Assembly: GCA_020064725.1 (NCBI GenBank)
Contig: JAGTWJ010000017.1
Location: forward strand, 310,001 to 374,000
Reading direction: 5' to 3'
Length of the DNA stretch: 64,000 bases
DNA from: Drechslerella dactyloides
Taxonomy: Eukaryota > Ascomycota > Orbiliomycetes > Orbiliales > Orbiliaceae
Shown: positions 55,833 to 64,000 of the stretch, one piece after another
Numbering within the stretch: position 1 is the stretch's first letter
How the letters are laid out: every line of letters begins with the position of its first letter
The notes under the pieces: model-generated
Told to the model about the DNA's origin: nothing
Database searches by the model: none
What the model saw: only the letters and a program-made list of their open reading frames with translations
Position numbers and translations under genes: made by a program

Positions 55833-56789
55833 ATGGCGCAAGAATCGTACGAACAACCACTCGTCCGCCGTAGCGCGCGTATCGCGAAGCAGGCAGTGCC
55901 GCCGACCACCGCGTCTACCACAGATACCAATACACCGTCACCTACCAATAGAATCGCCACGCTACCACCCGCCGCTTCATTAACGGCAAATGCGACAGGC
56001 TTTAGCAAACGCGACATCACCCTCCTACAACGGAAACAACGTTTATTGCAACAACAATCACAATCACAATTCCAATCCACCTCCTCCCTCACAACCGCTC
56101 AGCAGACCGCCCTCGCCGCCACGCTCGTCTTCGCACAACATGAAGCCGGTACCGCGTTCTGCATATCCCGCGAAGGGTTACTCCTCACCTGCGCCCATTG
56201 CGTCGCCGAGACGGTCGAGGAAAGTCGCACCGTAAAAGATAAAGAAATATACCTCCTCTTCGCAGGTGGCCGTGTCGTGGCGGCCCGCTGCGTCGCGTGG
56301 GACGGCGTTCGCGACCTCGCACTGCTCCAAATCACCGCCTCACAACCCTCACCCCCTCCACTATCCACCACCACTAGTATTACCGGTACTATCACCAGCG
56401 ACTCCGAGTTTGTGTTTCCATACGTGGATATAGCACCGGCAGCACCGGCAGCTTCCACACGGGTCTTCTGCATCGGCCACCCCGGTTCCGAAGACCTCGA
56501 ATCCTCAACGGCCCGCGCGACGAATTACGACGTGCTACACGTTAGCGGCGGCCGATACTATGGCGTCGCGGACGGGGCGAACGTGCATGATAATAGCGAG
56601 ATTGGTGCGCTGATGCACGATTGCTGGACGTATTGGGGACATAGCGGTGCCGCGGTGTGTTTGGCGCGAAGCGGTGGGGTTGTCGGTGTGCATTCGAGTT
56701 GGGATGAGGGGACGGGGATGCGGCGCGGGGTTGCGTGGGAGGCTATCGTTGGGTTTTTGCGCGAGAGGGGGGTTGTGCTGGATTTGTAA
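55833..56789 (+). CDS. Trypsin-like serine protease domain protein
   Basis: Single-exon gene for 318 aa. The catalytic triad is visible: His in LLTCAHCVAE (H122), Asp in VRDLALLQI (D161) and Ser in GHSGAAVC (S271). The layout is HtrA/trypsin-like (PA clan). The N-terminus is disordered, starting MAQESYEQPLVRRSARIAKQ, with a basic patch that could direct it to the nucleus, and includes a Gln-rich helix (LLQQQSQSQFQ). There is no signal peptide, PDZ or NLR domain, so it is probably intracellular. In fungi such standalone domains occur and also serve as NLR effector modules; substrate unknown. Confidence 0.82.
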   Translation: MAQESYEQPLVRRSARIAKQAVPPTTASTTDTNTPSPTNRIATLPPAASLTANATGFSKRDITLLQRKQRLLQQQSQSQFQSTSSLTTAQQTALAATLVFAQHEAGTAFCISREGLLLTCAHCVAETVEESRTVKDKEIYLLFAGGRVVAARCVAWDGVRDLALLQITASQPSPPPLSTTTSITGTITSDSEFVFPYVDIAPAAPAASTRVFCIGHPGSEDLESSTARATNYDVLHVSGGRYYGVADGANVHDNSEIGALMHDCWTYWGHSGAAVCLARSGGVVGVHSSWDEGTGMRRGVAWEAIVGFLRERGVVLDL

Positions 56790-56932
56790 AGGTAGCGGTG
56801 TAACGACGATGCTGGCATGTAGATAACACACGGTGAACGGCTTGGAGCAGTCTTTAGTATAATTAAGATCGTGGTCTTGATCGGATCCATGGGAATAGAA
56901 TATCATTACTGGTTCTCGGTCGTACGTCTAGC

Positions 56933-57018
56933 TTCTGGTGTACGAGACAAATCTAGGTACAATCTGGTCTAGCAAGCCAAACCCGTACAGTTTTAAGGGA
57001 GGGTCTGGTTTACGAGAC
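56933..57018. repeat. Cluster of three near-palindromes, alternating orientation
   Basis: 56933-56948 (ttctggtgtacgagac), 56967-56982 (gtctagcaagccaaac, minus orientation) and 57003-57018 (gtctggtttacgagac, consensus). Start-to-start spacings are 34 and 36 bp. Confidence 0.55.
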
Positions 57019-60000
57019 CAGTATAGTCGCTTTGTGCTAATTTTCATTCTGCGAAAATCTGGACTCCTGATGTCATCAATATATATGAGTTTTATGAAAC
57101 GGTTGTATCGATATATACAATTAGATCGTTAGATATCATCATTATTGCGTAGACCATAGCAGACTGTCAGTTCCAAAGGCGTCTGGCTGGTGAGTCGACA
57201 GCGTCATCGAATTAATAGGCGTTTCCATCTCTGCTAATAAACTTGCCACCAGATTTGCAGTTGTCTACAATGCCTGGACGGCGGTCTCACGATGCAGTTT
57301 AAAGGTGGAGGTATACCAACGTTCTTGTTTATAACAGTCGCTTTGATCATTCAAAGATGCCGTCACTTTCCTCTGGATTTGACCTGGACCTCGACGTACG
57401 GAGCACTGAAATGACATAAGATATGAGAGAAAATCGGTATCGGCAAGCTCATCGTGACATCATTCATTCGACTTTCCAGGAATGTATTCCCCAGATATGC
57501 AAATCACGGCACCGTCTACTACCCACCGGGCCATCGATCGAAATTTTACTTCAGCGAATACTCATACGAAGAGGGCCTTCAGCTACTGGAACACACCACT
57601 GATGTGCCTGCGACGGAAACCCGGCGATGGCGACAAAAAACCACCGGGACTAGGCCTTCCCCTGCGCCGGCATATTACCCCGTAAACCGTCAGATCTTCT
57701 GCATATTCTCGCCAAAGTTTTCCGTCTCAGGAAAGGTTTCGAAACATGTCTGTAGACAACCCTGCTGACGACGAGGTAGCGAATCGAAGGGTTAGCTTAT
57801 GAGATTTTAGGAAACGTTTATATGCCATCATATATAGCGCGAACCCAGGCTTGACGTGTTCGCCCAAGTACTATCCATGAATTGATACTACACAATGATG
57901 CAATCAATTGCGACAACAATCGCGTGTGAACTGGCAGAATATTCTAATACGATCATGATCTTCTAGCTCACTGGGAGGGCACGCCGCAGCACTCAGTCCC
58001 GACTGTATGTGCATGTAAATAGTCCTGTTTGTTTTTTCCGTTGGGGAATTTTTGGGTTGAAGCGCCGGCTCGGTCCATCATCGGAGCATGTATACATCTT
58101 GCAACCCTCCTTCCAGATCTTGCGCGAGCTGCGCCTCCATAGCACCAACAGACAAAACATGATCCTGCTCCCGCTGCTGCGGGCCGGACATTCCTGGCGA
58201 GTACCCTGTAGCGCAATGCTAGTTAACTCTGGTCGGATAAGCCTAACTCTCACGTTTCCAGTCGTTCGGCCCGCGAAAGTTTTCAAGCCTCCAAATATTC
58301 TGGTGGGCCCACTCTTTCGATTTGGTATGCATGAGATGCGAGTCTGTATGAGTTTCAGGGCCCATACGAATGTGAGCATCTTAGCTAGATGGCATATCTC
58401 TATTTCTTATTGCTCTATAAGGACCGGCTCTAGGGCTGATCGATATTGATCCTTATTTTGACCTATCATAGTTGCAAATGACTGTAGGGATCTCTGACCC
58501 ACCGTTAGCAATGTGATAATTTACGATACATTGGACATCAGTTGGACAAAGACAAGAGTATAACACATGCAATAAAATAAATAACAACAGCTCGGACAAT
58601 ATCATATCACGGGCCGGTCTTCAAGCACGGAGCTCGGCGCGGGGGCTTATTTACATCCATCTCGGCTCCAAATTTCGGGTAGTAAGGCGTATCGCGGAAA
58701 AACCGCCATATTCAATTCCGTAAGGTCAAGGTGATCGGTGAAATAACGTAGCAGCTTTGATAGGCTTGGCGGTGACGATGTTTCCTGTTCCGAGCGTGCA
58801 GCTGAGATGGAGATGCGTCGATATTAGGAAAAAGTTCCAAACAAGGAAATACCAAGGCCAGCTACGCACGAATACGGTGAGGACGACCTGCCTCTTTGCG
58901 GTAACCCTCGGATACTTCCGACGGGAAGCTAACCGAAGTCGTGAGATGCCAGGTTTGAGTGGCGGCTCGCCAGCACGCAATTTCGAGCGAAGCAAATCGG
59001 AAGGAAGGGCTAGAGTGAAGTTTAAAGCGTCAGGTACGAGTCGTGCGGTTCGGAACCTATACCTTCCCCCTTTGGCTGCGTGCTCGCCTCTTGGTCGTTG
59101 CACGGTTTGGTGGACTTCGCCTATTATATCGCGATTCTGCTAGGCCGGATATCCAGTATGGACTCTTCCGTGCTGGTTCTGGGGAAGGAACGAGCCGTGT
59201 TTGCAAGTTCATGGGGTTTTGGATTGCGACTGATCGATGGATATGCATGCAGGTTGTTTCTAGACGTCTTCTGGCCTAGCGCGATAGCGGGCTATAGTGG
59301 GGCTAGGTTAGGGGTGCTGTGGTATTTTGCCAGACAGCTTCTTTGGGTAGTCGATTCCTCTTTGGGTCTGATCTCTCTACGAGACCAGTTGCCGTGATAG
59401 TTACTTGCGATAGAAGTCTTCAAGTTCCTTTTACGTTCTGATACTCTTAGTGTCCGTCTCATTCCTCCACTCATTAGTCTTAACGATAAAACCATTGGAT
59501 TTTCGTTGATACGGACCAACATATACTTACCTCGGTAGATCGTCGATTAGTTCTTAGCTGTCCAGCTAGCCTGTGAGATATCCCGGGGTGTATGCAAATT
59601 TTGAAGTGTCATCAATTGCCATGTTATACGTATAGGGATCTATGGTATCCTTGCGATACGGCCATATGATCGACTGCAGCCGTGCATAACATTATAATGG
59701 AAAATTTCCCCGAATCGATATCGCCACGGACTAAGCCTCAAATGCCCACATGCATGCGTGAAACGTTTGACAACTAGACGCCGTACACGACATTAAGGCA
59801 TGGCCCCGCGTCCGTACTTCAGATTAAACTTTCAGCTGTACCAAGTCGAGCAGGTCCGTGTACACATAGCCTCGACAGAGCTGTTTAGGACTGTCATTAT
59901 AAACTAATCCTTCCTTGCCACTATAGCTCTTGATATAGGAAAATTAAGTAGCTGTGTTCTGTGTAGCTCAAGATCGGAGGACTTGAATGACTCGTACGAA

Positions 60001-60351
60001 GGTATTATATACCGCTATCGCTATATCTCAGGTGATCCGCATATCCGTCTTCCTTGAGGACTTGTTCTGTTTCTGGAAATGCCCGATTCTGGTAAAGCGC
60101 GACACTGAGTATCGATATCGTTGGGAAGTACACAGGTATCTCAAGAGTTTCTGTTGGGCTTCCGAAGGGATCGTATGTGTATATAAGACTGGCTACTCTT
60201 CCCGCTTCTTTTGATGTAATACTAGAGTCTTATCCTCCTTCACTTTGCTGGTTGGCGGTGTATAAAACGTCAGAAATACAATTCGGAACGTCAGCTTTCG
60301 GAACGGTGGAATCCATCCTATAGCAAAGTTTCACCTAGGGTATCGGAGGGC

Positions 60352-60368
60352 GTCTGATTTTACGAGAC
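60352..60368 (+). repeat. Dispersed near-palindrome, copy 8
   Basis: Sequence gtctgattttacgagac (one extra base in the centre), ending 18 bp before the start codon at 60387. That places it inside the leader or core promoter of the secreted-protein gene. Confidence 0.5.
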
Positions 60369-60386
60369 AATATATAAAAATTCAAA

Positions 60387-61280
60387 ATGCAGTTCAAGGC
60401 AGCTCTCCTCAGCGCCGTGCTGGCGTCTACAGCTTCAAGCGCTGTCCTCCCACGCATCGATGTCAAGCCAGGGGAAGTTGGCACCGGTGGTAAGTCTAGA
60501 TTGCGAATATACATCCTCAAAGGTTTTCCACAGAGTTTCGTCCCGTTTGGCTAACGTGTATCATCTCGGCGTCCAGAAATCATGCACACCATGGTCTTCG
60601 GGACTCAAGATGGTAGCCCCATCACGGCCGAATACGTTAACGCCACCGACAACGTGTGGAAGAAGGTTCAGCTCGGCATTCCACTCCAGGTGTTCGGCAG
60701 AAGCAGCGACTACATCTGGATCTCGACTAACGGCATCGTCAGCATCGACGAGCCGGCGGCCGACTGCCATCCCGTCCCCGGAACTCCTCTCCCAGCGGGC
60801 CCAGACGACGCAGGGTGCTTGCCCAAGAACGTCCTCATGCCCTTCTGGAACGACATGGCCCTCCGCCCTGGAGCTTTCGACACCCACGTCAAGCTGATCC
60901 TCGCGTGGCATCCGCAGGCAAAGGATCACCTCGCCAGCTGGTACCACTACCACTTGGAGTGGCAGCTCTGCGAGAAGGGCGTTGTTGAGGGTGTCGTCTC
61001 GGAAAAGATGCCCTGCGGAGATGCGACGCGGACCGTCTACACGAGCTGGGGTATCGGAAGCGTGCCCAACATGATCGGGTTCGATTATTACTTCCCCAAG
61101 GCCGATAAACCTTTCTCGAACAGCGGGACGATCGGAATTCAGTCGTATCCGAAGTCCCTCACAATACCTCTCAGCGAGGTGAGCTCCAAGCCCACACGGG
61201 ATAGAGAGGTTGTTATTTTGTATTTTGATACTGTCAACTTCACTCACCACTTCATTGACGGCTTTGTTAGACCTTGGTAG
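60387..61280 (+). CDS. Secreted protein with NIDO-like domain
   Basis: Two exons, 60387-60489 and 60577-61280, with an 87-nt intron (GTAAGT...CTAAC...TCCAG) give 268 aa. A signal peptide (MQFKAALLSAVLASTASSAV) is followed by a short pro-like segment. The body recalls a nidogen (NIDO)-type extracellular domain: LQVFGRSSDYIWISTNGIVS, then VLMPFWNDMALRPG, LILAWHPQAKDHL and IGIQSYP. Cysteines C-P-V-P, C-L-P, QLCEKG and MPCGD could pair. The role is unknown; a secreted surface or matrix protein is likely. One near-palindrome lies just before the start. It stands alone at the edge of a gene-poor stretch. Confidence 0.8.
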
Positions 61281-62670
61281 ATAATTCCTGCCTGGTCATC
61301 TGATATAGCATATATGTATATACATTAAAAAAGAACGCTTGGGGCCTTCGCTCCCACGCTCCTTCTAGAATTCTACTGTCAATTCACATTACATGGAATT
61401 TTCTTTTGTTTTCGCGTGGGACTGGGGCTGTAGAAACGCTCAGATCTGTTGCAATGTCGATTTCAGAACTAGAAAAGCCACAAGTTTACATTCAAAGTAA
61501 GAGCTTAGATAGCCTGCAGCTCCTCGGCTCAAAAAAAAAAAACTCACATCTGGGCAGACTGATGTGAAAATCGAGATTATCAGCCTCTTCACATGCTTCA
61601 CGGAATCAAGAGGTGAATTGGACCAAATAATAAGCCTTCGCATCCCCGTTTCGCCACCACATACCCTCTGATCTTCTTGAAGGACCCTTATAAGATCTCA
61701 ACGAGAACAACGAAGCACTGCTAGTAGAAATAAAGCCCCCTGCCTGTAGTTCTTATGATCTAGAATGCAATTAAATCATAGAGAATCCAGGAATCTCGTG
61801 GAGTTCGTCGTCGCTCCTAACGAAGAGAATTGTCCACATACGTTCCTAACATCAGCGCTTCTGCTGGTTCTTTCCCCCGAGCCCCCGAGTTCGGAATCGA
61901 CGGATCGCTAGGCAGACGGCCAGGCCTAAGCATCCCTAGTTTAGCGCAGCCGTGCTGCAAGGAACATACTAGGGAATGCAAAAGGTGCCGGGCCGGATAG
62001 ATAAGACCCCTGCAAGCACAAATACTAAGATATTTGGTAGAATGGTACAATACCCTGCCTAGTATACACCTTCATATGCGTAAGCATATCAAAGTAGCAT
62101 CTTGAGTCTAAGATTACCGCATCAGTCTCGTGGACCGAATTCTTCCTGTTTTAGTTCTGCATGCATACCCGTGCTGTGAGCGCCCCGAATGCTATCAAAA
62201 AATAGTTTAATATTTATCATGCTAGTCATTAATACCAGAGTAATGTCTTATAAACTGATACAAATAGCTGGGTAAACAGGGAAACCACAAGCGAACGCAT
62301 GCATATATCCTATGGATCGGTTGATCGATTCGTATGGTAAGATAGCTTAGTACTACACTGAGATAGTTTGACTAATTGGGTCCCTAGAAGCTAGACCAAT
62401 CGACCCTGGCTCTCTGGGCCCGCAAGCAGCCAAACAGGTCATAACAAAACATCAATTCAGCATCCGAATTTATACCGGGAAAGGCATTCTATTAGACGGC
62501 GTGATACACGAGTAAAGGAGGCTCCGGCTTCGTAAGTTCGCATTTTAAAGCATTGTTGTAGAATGCGCGTTGCGTCCTGCTAACTTGGCATAAACCCACA
62601 AGCTCAGCTTCAGAACTCGAACAAAACCCTCCAGGATCCAATCCACGACAGCCACCGCTCACGAATGTAA
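61281..62670. other. Intergenic stretch, nothing recognised
   Basis: 1.4 kb of AT-rich sequence with an A11 run near 61531. Only short open frames are present. Confidence 0.5.
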
Positions 62671-63878
62671 ATGTCCGACGAGTTCCCCCTCCTCGCGGGG
62701 CTGGGGCTCTACGCCTCCGACATCATCGGCGACGGCGACTGCCTCTTCCGCTCGCTCAGCGACCAGCTCTACGGTCACCAAGTAGCTTCTCCAGTTCCAT
62801 CCGTCATGCACATCCGTCGTCAGCAAGCTAGCTAGCTAACAGCTAGCCACCCGCCCTGCAGTCCAAGGCGCACGAAATCCGCAGCCGGACGACATCGTAC
62901 ATGCGCACGCACGCGTCCTACTTCAAGCTCTTCCTCTCCGTCGCGCCTACCCGCCGGAAGAAGAATGCGGCAAACACCGCCGCGCCATCCGAGGACGCTG
63001 TCGACCGCGCGTTCGCCGACCACGTCAACCGAATGGAGAAAGCGGGCGTCTACGGCGACAATCTGGAGATCGTAGCCTTCGCACGCTGCTACGGCGTTAA
63101 CGTCAAGATTTACCAGCGGGAATTCGCATACCAGATCTCCTGCGACGGCGACGAGGATGTTCCCCCCTCCGCTGCGAACGACGGCAGCGGTGGCGAGCCG
63201 CAGTTGCTGCATATAGCGTATCATTCCTGGGAACATTATTCTTCCGTCCGCAATGTCGACGGCCCGCATACGGGACATCCCGTTGTCTCGCCGCGCACGC
63301 CAACGGAGGATGATAAGCGCCGGCAGAAGGAGGTGCTGGGGAGGGATGTCGCGATAATGCCGTGGATGGAGAAGGTCGTCGCGGCAAGTCTACCCAATGC
63401 TGTACCCGCCGAGAAGGTCCGCGAGATGCTGGTGAAGTGTAAAGCGGACGTCGGGATGGCGGTTAGTCGCCTGCTCGACGAGCTGTCCGAGGACGAAGAA
63501 GAGGGCAAGGGTGAGGATCCTGCAGCGGCCGATGAATCCGAAAAGGTAGATGATGGCACGGTCGGTGGGGCTACAAAGGCTGGGGAAGAGGCGCCGGCGG
63601 TCAAGGGCAAAGGCAAGGCGAAGGCTAAGGATAAAGCTACGGCCAAGGCTTTCGGAAAGACGGACCGGCCCGCACAGCAGGCTAGCGATGACAAGCATGC
63701 ATCCAAGCAGCCGTCGACGCGGCCGAAGCGGGAGACGGCGCGAGAGCGGAAGGACCGCCAGCAGCGCGAGAAGATGGAGCGCAAGAAGACGAAAACTAGC
63801 GGCGGGAAGGGCAAGACTGCCAGTGCAGATCAGCCCGCAGCCGCAGTCTCCGAGGGCATCAAGACCCTGCATGTATAA
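62671..63878 (+). CDS. OTU-family deubiquitinase
   Basis: OTU proteases remove ubiquitin from proteins. Two exons, 62671-62781 and 62862-63878, with an 80-nt intron (GTAGCT...GCAG) give 375 aa. The catalytic segment is GDGDCLFRSLSDQLYG, whose D and C are conserved; the His is in HSWEHYSSVRN. The region between has NRMEKAGVYGDNLEIVAFA, as in OTUD3-like proteins. The C-terminal half is acidic then strongly Lys-rich (AVKGKGKAKAKDKA), disordered, probably nuclear or RNA-associated. Unspliced translation would skip the catalytic Cys exon. Confidence 0.88.
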
Positions 63879-64000
63879 CAGCTCACTAGAAGTGCTTTGG
63901 GCTCGATTAATTGATTCTACGCGAAGAACCTGCAATTTATCCCACAGCGAACATGTATATAATGTCGACGAACCCGCACATAACAGGCTTCGCTCATCCA

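Larger units (their letters stand above)
56790..60386. other. Gene-poor stretch with clustered near-palindromes
   Basis: 3.6 kb of AT-rich sequence. Three near-palindrome copies lie within 56933-57018 and one at 60352-60368. A looser copy is at 59366-59385. Many short frames are present (for example 58009-58449), none with recognisable content. No gene is called. Confidence 0.5.

Noticed and set aside
58009..58449. 146-codon plus-strand frame in the gene-poor stretch
   Set aside because: Residue composition and lack of any motif suggest chance; a 128-codon frame overlaps it on the other strand.

Overview
The window is nuclear DNA of a filamentous ascomycete (Pezizomycotina). Most genes are broken by short introns of roughly 50-90 nt with GTRNGY donors, CTRAC/CTAAT branch sites and YAG acceptors. 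The proteins match fungal families: CnxE-type MogA-MoeA fusion, DUF4743-Nudix, Bub3, Tom20, Cro1/She4 and a HET-s-like protein. I spliced the genes by eye and checked every junction for reading phase, so exon coordinates are predictions. No species is claimed.

Layout: (1) 1-6.1 kb: 3' end of chorismate mutase, ZPR1 and an F-box protein. (2) 6.1-9.1 kb: gene-poor, with protein-like broken frames. (3) 9.1-12.5 kb: two tandem RBR-type ubiquitin ligase paralogs, then a tRNA-Gly(TCC) at 13.7 kb. (4) 14.2-19.8 kb: a multispan membrane protein, a charged coiled-coil protein, and an eight-exon coiled-coil protein divergent from it. (5) 20.8-27.5 kb: a caspase-like protein, the wybutosine enzyme TYW2, an SSP120-like EF-hand protein and a small Cys-containing protein. 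(6) 28.5-38.9 kb, the densest block: HUB1, TVP15-like, CLP1, DBR1, CRO1/UNC45, RPB8 and a Nudix hydrolase. Five of these seven act in RNA synthesis or processing or in protein folding. (7) 42.2-47.4 kb: molybdenum cofactor enzyme CnxE, TOM20 and BUB3. (8) 48.1-53.5 kb: a small HET-s-like gene (helical N-terminal region plus two amyloid-motif-like C-terminal repeats), then a gene-poor stretch with a decayed LysM gene. (9) 53.5-56.8 kb: an unrecognised nuclear-looking protein and a trypsin-like serine protease. (10) 60.4-64 kb: a secreted NIDO-like protein and an OTU deubiquitinase.

Conserved housekeeping genes therefore sit in compact blocks separated by gene-poor, AT-richer stretches (6.1-9.1, 38.9-42.2, 48.9-53.5 and 56.8-60.4 kb). 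The accessory genes lie at the edges of those stretches. The most interesting content is the HET-s-like cell-death candidate at 48.1 kb, the standalone caspase-like gene at 21-22 kb, the tandem RBR ligases, and a previously unnamed dispersed 16-bp near-palindrome (consensus GTCTGGYTTRYGAGAC) found at least eight times between 27 and 61 kb, three of them packed into 86 bp.
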